Below, piece by piece: positions 1 through 5,524 of a stretch of DNA of 5,842 nucleotides. Source of the stretch: Acetobacteraceae bacterium (GTDB lineage Bacteria; Pseudomonadota; Alphaproteobacteria; Acetobacterales; Acetobacteraceae); contig PKWQ01000122.1 in the NCBI GenBank assembly GCA_003133265.1, positions 1 through 5,842 of the forward strand. The letters are read 5' to 3'. The stretch's first letter is position 1. The number at the start of each line of letters is the position of its first letter. Below the pieces are notes generated by a model. That model saw only the letters and a program-made list of their open reading frames with translations. It was not told where the DNA came from and did no database searches. The position numbers were made by a program, and so were the translations under genes.

Positions 1-2023
1 AAGGCCGACAGGCTGCTAGGCGCTTCGAAATCGTGAGCCCCAACCCCGAGCCGCCGTAACTGCGAGTGGTGAATGAGTCGGCTTGCGTAAATCGCTCAAA
101 CACCGCGCATAATTTCTCGTCGGGAATGCCGATGCCGGTGTCCGAAATCGTGAACCGCAATGCGCCCGGAACGAAGGGGTCCGACCCGGGCGTGACTCGC
201 AGGGCCACTTCGCCAGATTCTGTAAATTTGATCGCGTTGCCAAGCAAATTGAGCAGCACCTGCCGCAACCGTGTCGGGTCGCCGACCAAGTCGGTGGGCA
301 CGTCCGGCGCGATCTCGCACACCAGGGTCAGACCTTTTTGATGGGCCCGGACCGCCACCATCTCCGTCACTTTTTCCAGCAGATCGTTCAACGAGAACCC
401 GATCCGTTCCAGATCGAGCTGCGAGGCTTCCACTTTGGAGAGATCGAGGATGTCGTCGATCAGATTCAGCAGGTTGTCGCCGGCGCGGCGAAAGATCTGC
501 ACATATTTATCTTGCTCAGTGGAGAGAGTGGTCTTCGCTAGCAGGTCCGCGATGCCCATGATCGCATTCATCGGCGTTCGGATCTCATGGCTCATACTCG
601 CCAGAAAATCAGACTTGGTCTGGCTTGCGCTCTCGGCCGCGGCCTTGGCCTGCTGCAATTCCGCCTCCACGCGCTTGCGTTCGGTTATATCGGTGTAGGT
701 TCGCACCGCGCCGCCGCTTGGGAGCGCCTGGGTGTGAACTTCCACCACCCGCCCGTCCGGCCGGGTGCGTTCGTAGTTGGCACCCTGCAACTCAAGCCGG
801 TGGGTCTGGACCTGTGCGCGAACCCGCCTCTCGATCTCGGTTCCCCTGCCCAGCTGGTCGGTATCCAACTGCCACTGGACCAGCTCATCAAAGGACGGGG
901 CGCGGGCCAGAAGCTCCGGCGGGATGGACAGAAGCTCGATCGCCCGACCGTTGATGAGCGGCATCTGGTTCTTCTCGTCGATCATCAACAGGCCTTGGTC
1001 GATGTTTTCCACCGCGTCCGACAGGACCTGGCGGGAGCGCAGCAGGCGCCGGTTTTGGTTGATGATCAGAGTTCCCACGACCAGGATGACAATCGTGAGC
1101 AGCGCGCCTGCGGCTAGGTAGTCCAGTCGATCATGCAGATTCGACGCGAAGACATCGTCGGCACTCAGTCCGACCGCCACGATCAGCGGGTAATCGGGCA
1201 GGCGCCGGAAACCGAGGAACCGTTCCAGGCCGTCCACCGGACTGACCGACCTGACGCTTCCATGATCTGCGGTCAAGGCCAGTTTCATCAGATTCGAAGA
1301 CTCGATATTCTGCCCCATTCCCAGGTCGGAGCTGGACGCCCGGGCACGCACGATGCCGTCGGTACCCACCACCGTCAGGACGCCTTGGCCGATGTTGAGC
1401 GCCCCATAGAGCCGCGTGAACCAGTCCGGGTCCAGTGATAGCACCACGGTGCCATCGAAGGATCCGTCGGCAGCGGTGAGCTTGCGGCTGAATTGCACTG
1501 CCCACTTCCCGGTGGCGCGCAGCAGTATCGGTTCGCTGATGAACAACACGTCTGCCTGATTGTTCATGTGGAAACGGAAATGCAAGCGATCCGAAAGGTC
1601 GATCGGTGCCGTGGCCCAGTTGTGCAGACCCGGCTGCAGCATGCCGTTCCGATCGATGATTGCGATCTTGAAAGCTTCCGGCGCGGCACGTATGTCGGCG
1701 ATCCAGCTATCGATGTCGAACCGCTGCGGGTCGGCGGCGCGGGCTGTGCGGATGAACAGCAGCGTCTGGTCAATCCCGGCGATCATTCCGTCTATGCCTT
1801 GCTCCGCGGCGTAGGCCAGGTTGACGCTGTTCGTGGCAGCGTCCTTCGCCACTTCATCGCGCTCCGCCACGAGGTGGGCGCCGATGCTCCCCCAAACCAC
1901 GACAATGGCTATGGCGATCAAACACATCTCCATCCAGATCGCATGCAGGACGGAAAGGACCGCCGCTACTTTCGCCGGACGCACATACGTCTTCTGGTTG
2001 GAAGCAACGGGATGGGCCGCCAT
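1..2023 (-). CDS. Membrane sensor histidine kinase (Cache-PAS-HisKA-HATPase), 3' end beyond window
   Basis: An unbroken reading frame of 674 codons runs from the ATG at 2023 to the left edge with no stop, so the gene is partial. By family, it should sense an extracytoplasmic ligand and autophosphorylate on histidine to pass phosphate to a response regulator. Order seen: short cytoplasmic N-terminus; TM1 about residues 34-52; Cache-like periplasmic sensor about 60-290; TM2 about 302-320; PAS-type domain about 331-448 ending in the typical YTDITERK; coiled linker; HisKA with SHEIRTPMN, phospho-acceptor His479 (codon 587-589); HATPase with N-box (Asn596 in LLGNAIKF), G1 DTGIGI (628-633), F-box around FERFTQAD, and G2 GGSGLGL (657-663). 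The window cuts just after G2, so a C-terminal receiver (hybrid kinase) cannot be excluded. No clear Shine-Dalgarno precedes the ATG. The frame stays open upstream, with GTG codons within about 75 nt, so the start is uncertain. Ligand unknown. Confidence 0.95.
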   Translation of the reverse strand, partial: MAAHPVASNQKTYVRPAKVAAVLSVLHAIWMEMCLIAIAIVVVWGSIGAHLVAERDEVAKDAATNSVNLAYAAEQGIDGMIAGIDQTLLFIRTARAADPQRFDIDSWIADIRAAPEAFKIAIIDRNGMLQPGLHNWATAPIDLSDRLHFRFHMNNQADVLFISEPILLRATGKWAVQFSRKLTAADGSFDGTVVLSLDPDWFTRLYGALNIGQGVLTVVGTDGIVRARASSSDLGMGQNIESSNLMKLALTADHGSVRSVSPVDGLERFLGFRRLPDYPLIVAVGLSADDVFASNLHDRLDYLAAGALLTIVILVVGTLIINQNRRLLRSRQVLSDAVENIDQGLLMIDEKNQMPLINGRAIELLSIPPELLARAPSFDELVQWQLDTDQLGRGTEIERRVRAQVQTHRLELQGANYERTRPDGRVVEVHTQALPSGGAVRTYTDITERKRVEAELQQAKAAAESASQTKSDFLASMSHEIRTPMNAIMGIADLLAKTTLSTEQDKYVQIFRRAGDNLLNLIDDILDLSKVEASQLDLERIGFSLNDLLEKVTEMVAVRAHQKGLTLVCEIAPDVPTDLVGDPTRLRQVLLNLLGNAIKFTESGEVALRVTPGSDPFVPGALRFTISDTGIGIPDEKLCAVFERFTQADSFTTRSYGGSGLGLTISKRLAACRP

Positions 2024-2492
2024 GTTTGAGGTTGGCGGATGCAGGGGGGTCGCGACGTTCGGGTGTTCTTCAAATGCGGACACGACCACGATCACTATAG
2101 CATGCAGCGGTATTGCGCTACGCAGCGGGCAAAAAAGGTAACTGCCCGGCTAGCTGCGCAGGGGAACCGCATTTGGATTTTTCCGGCCTCCAGGCGACTT
2201 CCAAGTGTTGGATTTCGAAGGATGTTGCCATATTTTCCCGGCCCGTGCCACCATGGACCGGCCGCAGATTGACTGTAGAGCTCCATATGCGATAGCCTTG
2301 GGGGCTGTCAATCGGCGCTGTGGTGCCGCACACTCCTCAGCGACCGCGATGGGCGCGATGTTCGGTGCCGACAAGCGGCGCGGGCAGGCAGATCGAAGGC
2401 CTGCCGGGCGATGTGGTCGGTGCTTGAACCGAGGGGCAGCGCCCGGTCGCCCGCCACCTGGGTAGTTACGGAATATTAAACGGTTTGTTCTC
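2024..2492. other. 469-bp intergenic stretch without a recognisable gene
   Basis: No reading frame here resembles a known protein. The frames that exist are short, arginine/proline-rich GC artefacts, one of them running into the receiver gene out of frame. What can be seen: an imperfect hairpin at 2121-2159 (CGCAGC/GCTGCG outer and GGGCA/TGCCC inner arms, A-rich loop on the plus strand); a -10-like TATAGT on the minus strand (2099-2094) about 70 nt ahead of the kinase ATG; and a minus-strand TTGACA (2311-2306) with only a poor -10 17-18 nt beyond it. The same area has a 7-bp inverted repeat, GATTGAC (2267-2273) and GTCAATC (2307-2313). These are candidate control elements for the kinase gene, all weak. 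No T-run terminator is visible behind the receiver gene, so read-through into the kinase is possible. Confidence 0.5.
2094..2099 (-). promoter_or_regulatory. Possible -10 element ahead of the histidine kinase
   Basis: On the minus strand TATAGT matches the sigma70 -10 consensus at five of six positions and lies about 70 nt upstream of the kinase ATG. No convincing -35 sits 16-18 nt before it, so this is only a weak candidate. Confidence 0.2.
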
Positions 2493-2858
2493 TCAAAAGG
2501 TGGCCGCAGCGTCGAGCGCGCGTTGAATGGCGCGCGTAAGTTCAGCTTCACGAAAAGGCTTCTGAAGCAGAACCGCGCCCGGCCTAAGCGCCTCAACCCC
2601 TGAAATATTGCCGCTCATGAACACGTGAGGAACAAATCCGGTGCGGAGTATTTCCTCAATGGCTGAGATACCGCTTCCATCGTCCAACCACGCATCGACG
2701 ATGATCAGGTCCGGCCTGTATTGAGCGGCGGCGGTCACCGCATCGGCCTTGGTGGCCTCGATTGCGCAAACCTCGTGGCCCATCCATTCGAGCATCCTGC
2801 CAATCACCACGCCAACCAGGACATCATCCTCCACCACGAGGACACGGAGCGCTTTCAT
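2493..2858 (-). CDS. Stand-alone receiver-domain response regulator (CheY-like)
   Basis: A 121-residue protein that is entirely one receiver domain with no output domain. The phospho-acceptor machinery is complete: acidic pocket Glu10-Asp11-Asp12 (LVVEDD), phospho-Asp55 (LIIVDAWLDD), the Ser82 switch position (FMSGN), and Lys100-Pro101 (LLQKPF). Family knowledge: such proteins act as soluble phosphate shuttles, often in phosphorelays with hybrid kinases, and are common in alphaproteobacteria. The ATG at 2858 overlaps the TGA of the upstream hsdM remnant (ATGA). A strong AAGGAGG (2877-2871, minus) lies 12 nt before this ATG, within the remnant's last codons, so translation is probably independent as well as coupled. 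The nearest kinase is the same-strand sensor kinase ending its upstream gap 469 bp downstream; partnership with it is inference. Confidence 0.93.
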   Translation of the reverse strand: MKALRVLVVEDDVLVGVVIGRMLEWMGHEVCAIEATKADAVTAAAQYRPDLIIVDAWLDDGSGISAIEEILRTGFVPHVFMSGNISGVEALRPGAVLLQKPFREAELTRAIQRALDAAATF

Positions 2859-3142
2859 CGGTTCACTATGCCTCCTTCGTCGCTTTGGGTCATGTCGAGC
2901 GGCGAGGTATTGGCGATGGGCCCGTCGGTGAGGCGGGGCCAGAAGGGCTCCGGGTTGAGGCCCATCGCCTCCTTCGCTGCCTTTTCAGACAGCACGGCGG
3001 ATGTGCTGGGGGCCAGCACACAATCCAGCCGGCGCAGCACGGTGAAGGGCAAGATGACCTTGCCATAGTCCGAGGGCATGTAGTCTCCGCAAGGCAGACC
3101 GGCGACGGACCAGATCAAGGAGGAAAGGGAGGCCGGGCTCAT
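2855..3142 (-). pseudogene. hsdM: Truncated HsdM N-terminus (type I restriction-modification methyltransferase subunit)
   Basis: A 95-codon frame whose first 80 or so residues match the HsdM N-terminal helical domain: LSSLIWSVA near residue 6, then SDYGKVILPFTVLRRLDCVL at 24-43, the most conserved block of that domain, and NTS at 78-80 where the family has its Y/F-NTS motif. Complete HsdM is around 500 residues and carries the SAM-binding and NPPY catalytic motifs; all of that is missing. Homology stops near position 2903, and the last 15 residues are coded by the leader of the receiver gene. The block after IWSVA (LPCGDYM) departs from the usual LLRGDYK, suggesting decay. No hsdS or hsdR is visible. 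The ATG at 3142 has no strong Shine-Dalgarno. It cannot methylate DNA; at most it is a translated leader peptide for the receiver gene. Confidence 0.85.
2871..2877 (-). promoter_or_regulatory. Ribosome binding site of the receiver gene, inside the hsdM remnant
   Basis: AAGGAGG on the minus strand, 12 nt before the receiver ATG. A GTG four nt downstream of it is in the hsdM-remnant frame and meets the TGA after two more codons, so it cannot serve as the receiver start. Finding the receiver's own leader inside the tail of the hsdM frame suggests that the rearrangement joined hsdM to an existing receiver leader. Confidence 0.7.
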
Positions 3143-3244
3143 CGGTTACGGTCACTTCTTGGGCAGGTCTGAGGGCGAAGGCGGACGCGGGGCGGCTCAC
3201 CTGCCCAGCTGCATGGATGAATCTCGTTGAAAATGCGGTTTTAG

Positions 3245-3299
3245 GCAAGCGCGGGGGTATCGGCCGACTGGCCGATACCCCCTCATGCTTGCATTTTTT
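3245..3299 (+). terminator. Strong rho-independent-terminator-like hairpin with no gene upstream
   Basis: A perfect 13-bp inverted repeat, GGGGGTATCGGCC (3253-3265) and GGCCGATACCCCC (3270-3282), closes a 4-nt GACT loop. An outer 6-bp arm pair GCAAGC (3245-3250) / GCTTGC (3287-3292) extends the stem across a 2/4-nt internal loop. A run of six T follows at 3294-3299, giving an intrinsic terminator for plus-strand transcription. No plus-strand gene ends before it. On the minus strand no T-run follows directly, so it is unlikely to serve the hsdM remnant. It could end an unrecognised small RNA or be left over from a deleted gene. Confidence 0.7.
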
Positions 3300-3350
3300 C
3301 CAGGTGGGTTTGAAAACTGGTGGTGCGGACGGTCCAGGCGCACCTGTCTT

Positions 3351-3375
3351 GGGCGAAGGGCGGGCGGGGCGAGGG
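3351..3375 (+). other. G-quadruplex-type motif
   Basis: Five runs of three or four G are separated by loops of 4, 1, 1 and 3 nt (3351-3353, 3358-3360, 3362-3364, 3366-3369, 3373-3375). This satisfies the standard G3+N1-7 quadruplex pattern with a spare run. Its surroundings are GC-rich, so chance occurrence is possible, but the short loops predict a stable fold. It lies in non-coding DNA between the hairpin and the tRNA-like fragment. Confidence 0.6.
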
Positions 3376-3474
3376 AATGCGGCCGTTTGTGGGAATAGCG
3401 TGGGACGGTCCGAAAACCGGCCCGCCCGGCGGAGAGCCCAGCGGCCGGATGGCGTTGGTAGGCAAGGCTAGAAC

Positions 3475-3519
3475 TGGCGCGCCCGGAAAGACTCAAACTT
3501 CCAACCCCCAGATTTGTAG
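3475..3519 (-). repeat. Degenerate 3' half of a tRNA-Arg(ACG) gene, probable attachment-site remnant
   Basis: Read on the minus strand, this has the 3' half of a tRNA: anticodon loop CTACAAA (3519-3513), anticodon-stem strand TCTGG, five-base variable loop GGGTT, T-stem GGAAG with loop TTTGAGT and partner strand CTTTC (one G-U pair), acceptor strand CGGGCGC, discriminator G and encoded CCA (3477-3475). From memory, the acceptor CGGGCGC-GCCA and the loop CTACGAA belong to tRNA-Arg(ACG). Here the anticodon reads ACA and the T-loop has lost its usual TTCGAAT form. The expected D-arm, 5' acceptor strand GCGCCCG and intact 5' anticodon stem do not precede it, although CCAGA occurs about 20 nt before TCTGG. 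It is therefore not a working tRNA. A 3' tRNA half starting in the anticodon loop is the typical crossover product of a tRNA-targeting integrase. Confidence 0.65.
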
Positions 3520-3751
3520 TTTGTTGAGTGGGTCTGGATAGTAACCAACGATGCTAGGTTTCCAAGCCTTTTGATGGCCTTTGACTCATAATGGCGCCGA
3601 CCGCTCAGTCCCGCATCGCGCATGATCTCCCTGGATGCTCGCTTATGCCGGCGTGGGATATCTGGGGGACCGCCGGTTCGGGACGTCCTAATATAAGGTG
3701 CACCCTTGCGCGGGCACACCGGCCGAGCCTCGGGTGAAGTCTCGTCGCGTG

Positions 3752-4030
3752 AGCACGCCGGCGGAGGCCGACCAGCTGCGTCGGTCCATGGCGACCTTCA
3801 AGGTCACCGGAGGCGTGTCGTACTTCAAGGACAAGCTCATCGGCGGCATGGTGGAGCGCGGCTACAGCCTGGACTTTGCCGAGCGCACCTTCAGCCAGAT
3901 CGAGGGTTTTGGCAGCTACGGCTTTCGGGAGAGCCACGCCGCCAGCTTCGCATTGATCGCCTATGCCAGTTCCTGGATGAAATGCCACCATCCGGACGTG
4001 TTCTGTGCGGCACTGCTCAACGCTCAGCCT
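3752..4030 (+). pseudogene. dnaE2: Internal fragment of error-prone DNA polymerase DnaE2 (ImuC)
   Basis: About 93 codons match the alpha subunit of the error-prone polymerase of the ImuA-ImuB-DnaE2 mutasome: PAEADQLRRSMATFK at the start, a middle GGMVERGY, then QIEGFGSYGF and ESHAASFALIAYASSWMKCHHP, ending in AALLNAQP. The ESHAASFAL and CHHP forms point to DnaE2 rather than the replicative DnaE1 (KSHSAAYAL, AHYP). The complete protein is over 1,000 residues with PHP and palm domains; both are absent, as is the C-terminal part. Homology ends abruptly at 4030. The frame stays open to 4324 with unrelated residues, and upstream to about 3698 with unrelated residues. No imuA/imuB or lexA-type site is visible. 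It cannot polymerise DNA. The preserved frame without internal stops suggests a fairly recent truncation. Confidence 0.88.
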
Positions 4031-4212
4031 GTGAAATCGCGTCCAACCGTGCCCCCCTCCCAATATTCAAGGATGTCATTGATAACGCGCGCAAATCCGC
4101 AACCGAGGTGGGGTCACGGTTGGACGCGTAACTCCACGCGGGAAATCTCCATCTTTCGTAACAAAATCAATGCGCTGCTAGACTTTGCGTGGGGTCAATG
4201 TTGGGCGCGATT

Positions 4213-5094
4213 TCACAGCCCCCGCAACGCCGCCGCCCGTTTCACCACGGATCGCGCCCGTTCCACCACGGGTACGTCGATCATCGCACCCTCGAACTGC
4301 ACCGCGCCCAGCCCCTTGGCATAGGCGTCGTCATAGGCGGCGATCATTTTCTCGGCACGTTCCACCTCGGCCGGATCGGGCGAGAACTCTTCGTTCAGCA
4401 CGGATACCTGCAACGGATGCACCGCGCTGGCGCACATGAAGCCCAGCCGCCGAGACCGGCGGACGATCTTCCGGAACGCCTCCTGATCGCGGAAGTCGGC
4501 AATTGATCCGATAAAGCCCATCGGCATGATGCCGGCGGCCCTGGCGGCGAAGATCGTCTGCTGCTTGGGGTAGAAAAGACCCTCGGGTTCCGACTGCATG
4601 CCGACATCGGCGGCGAAATCCTCCGAACCCAGGCTCAGGCCGACGATACGGGGATGGCATCTGGCGATCTGCCCGATGCGGAAGAAACCGACCGCGTTTT
4701 CAACCAGCGCGATAAACTTGATCCTCCCCGCGGGCAGGCCGCGTTCGGCTTCCAGTTCGGCGACGATGTCGGCGCAGGCGTGGACGTGTTCGGGGCTATC
4801 GACCTTGGTCAGCATGATCGCCGTCACACCGGGGATCACCGCCGCTTCCAGGTCGCGCACCAGCAGGCGCCATGGCCGGTTCACGCGCACCACGACATCG
4901 GCGCCATTGCGGTTCACCTGCGGGATCGCCCCGGCGATCAGGGTGCGGGCGTATTCCTTCTGCGATGGCGCAACCGCGTCCTCCAGGTCCAGGATGATCG
5001 CGTCGGCCCCACGGTCGGCGCCGGTACGGACGAATTTCTCAGCCGTCACCGGAACGAACATCAGGGACCGCCATACCGGCAGATCGTCTCGCAT
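4213..5094 (-). CDS. CoA-ester lyase, HpcH/HpaI aldolase family (CitE-like)
   Basis: A 293-residue protein of normal family length. Known members (citrate lyase beta, malyl-CoA, citramalyl-CoA and related lyases) reversibly cleave a 3-hydroxyacyl-CoA in a metal-dependent TIM barrel in the cytoplasm. Seen, numbering from the ATG at 5094: RSLMFVP with Arg9; LDLEDAVAP with Asp36, Glu38, Asp39; VRVN with Arg70 and Asn72; the metal-ligand Glu132 in LVENAVG; GSEDFAADVG with Glu158 and Asp159; and ASAVHPLQ with His226. The frame also offers a TTG at 5100, but AAGGAGG (5108-5102, minus) is 7 nt from the ATG and only 1 nt from the TTG, so the ATG is the start. The stop of the CoA-transferase remnant is 2 nt upstream, indicating a former operon. 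The C-terminus carries a 21-bp internal duplication. The substrate cannot be assigned; malyl- or citramalyl-CoA-like esters are likely. Confidence 0.93.
   Translation of the reverse strand: MRDDLPVWRSLMFVPVTAEKFVRTGADRGADAIILDLEDAVAPSQKEYARTLIAGAIPQVNRNGADVVVRVNRPWRLLVRDLEAAVIPGVTAIMLTKVDSPEHVHACADIVAELEAERGLPAGRIKFIALVENAVGFFRIGQIARCHPRIVGLSLGSEDFAADVGMQSEPEGLFYPKQQTIFAARAAGIMPMGFIGSIADFRDQEAFRKIVRRSRRLGFMCASAVHPLQVSVLNEEFSPDPAEVERAEKMIAAYDDAYAKGLGAVQFEGAMIDVPVVERARSVVKRAAALRGL
4234..4271 (-). repeat. 21-bp-period tandem duplication in the lyase C-terminus
   Basis: Copies at 4234-4250 and 4255-4271 agree at 16 of 17 positions with a 21-nt period, exactly seven codons. They encode VVERARS and VVKRAAA (residues 276-289), lengthening the terminal helix just before the stop codon. 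Confidence 0.6.
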
Positions 5095-5096
5095 CG

Positions 5097-5357
5097 TCAA
5101 CCCTCCTTGGTAATGCCATCGGCCGTTAAGGCGGCCAGGCGTGCGACGTCGTAGCAGATTGATTCCAGAATGGATCGGGTGTGCTGGCCCAAATTCGGCG
5201 CGGGAGTCCGCAGCTTTCCGGGCGTTTCCGACAGGCGCGGAATGACGTTTTGCATCAGCACCAATAAGGCTTCCTCGTCCAGAGACTGGTCGATCTCATC
5301 CGACATTCCCCATATGCCAGCTATCCGAGCATCTTGGACGGACGGTAACCGCCCCAA
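5097..5357 (-). pseudogene. C-terminal remnant of a CaiB/BaiF family III CoA-transferase
   Basis: The last 50 or so codons match the conserved tail of family III CoA-transferases: LMQNVIPRLSETPGKL, TPAPNLGQHT, a helix, and a final stretch of the form LxALTADGI. Complete members are around 400 residues and carry the catalytic Asp and CoA-binding fold in the missing N-terminal part. In this frame the sequence is open only back to a TGA near 5407, with the nearest start-like codon a TTG at 5357 lacking a Shine-Dalgarno. The first 30 residues or so do not look like the family to me. The N-terminal 85% is therefore deleted. The remnant still ends 2 nt before the lyase gene and contains its ribosome binding site, the normal arrangement of a CoA-transferase/CoA-lyase operon. 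An enzyme is not possible from this piece. Confidence 0.82.
5102..5108 (-). promoter_or_regulatory. Ribosome binding site that fixes the lyase start
   Basis: AAGGAGG on the minus strand, 7 nt from the ATG at 5094 and embedded in the last codons of the CoA-transferase remnant. The position rules out the TTG at 5100 and implies the two genes were once translated as a coupled pair. Confidence 0.8.
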
Positions 5358-5482
5358 TACGCGGTCGGCAAGAGCGGTAGCACCAGGACCGCACCGGAAA
5401 ACCAGCGATCACCGACAAATCTGCGAGGCCGCTGGTGTCGTTCGGGGGTATCGTTGCAGAACGCCCTGAAGGCGGTTACCGT
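5342..5482. repeat. 12-bp inverted repeat flanking the 5' break of the CoA-transferase remnant
   Basis: ACGGTAACCGCC at 5342-5353 is the exact reverse complement of GGCGGTTACCGT at 5471-5482, 117 bp apart. The core of each arm, CGGTTACCG or CGGTAACCG, is itself a palindrome around one central base, as in operator half-sites. It may be a pair of regulator sites in the divergent intergenic region or a rearrangement footprint; the left arm lies at the start of the CoA-transferase remnant frame. Confidence 0.45.
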
Positions 5483-5524
5483 GTCAACCAAATGATCAGA
5501 CGAGCCGGTCATCCGGATAATGTC

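Larger units (their letters stand above)
3143..3474. other. Non-coding stretch between the hsdM remnant and the tRNA-like fragment
   Basis: No believable gene. The open frames are short and of mixed composition, and none resembles a known family. The stretch holds the strong hairpin-plus-T-run at 3245-3299, the G-run cluster at 3351-3375, and two copies of the near-palindrome GGACGGTCC (3327-3335 and 3403-3411). Confidence 0.5.

Noticed and set aside
1131..1505. Minus-strand open frame inside the kinase region
   Set aside because: It is in another frame than the kinase, which reads through here as the Cache domain and TM2; its composition is typical of a high-GC frame shadow.
587..2029. Long plus-strand open frames opposite the histidine kinase
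   Set aside because: They are antisense shadows of a frame with complete kinase motifs; their proteins are histidine/arginine-rich and match no family.
2150..2596. 148-codon minus-strand frame overlapping the end of the receiver gene
   Set aside because: Arg/Pro/Ala-rich, no recognisable motif, overlaps a certain gene out of frame.
2721..3172. Plus-strand frames opposite the receiver and hsdM remnant
   Set aside because: Antisense shadows; the minus strand carries clear receiver and HsdM motifs.
3320..3541. Plus-strand frame ending in a peptide of the form GAPGKTQTSNPQIC
   Set aside because: This peptide type arises from translating across the antisense strand of a tRNA 3' half; it supports the tRNA-like call, not a protein.
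3475..3560. A complete functional tRNA on the minus strand
   Set aside because: No 5' acceptor strand or D-arm precedes the 3' half, the anticodon-loop interval to the only CCAGA is about 20 nt, and T-loop conserved bases are changed.
3605..4063. 152-codon minus-strand frame opposite the dnaE2 fragment
   Set aside because: Antisense shadow of a frame with unmistakable DnaE2 motifs.
4598..5154. Plus-strand frames opposite the CoA-ester lyase
   Set aside because: Antisense shadows; serine/arginine-rich and without family motifs.
5470..5500. Minus-strand TTGACA as a promoter for the transferase/lyase side
   Set aside because: The hexamer is present but the sequence 16-18 nt beyond it has no acceptable -10.
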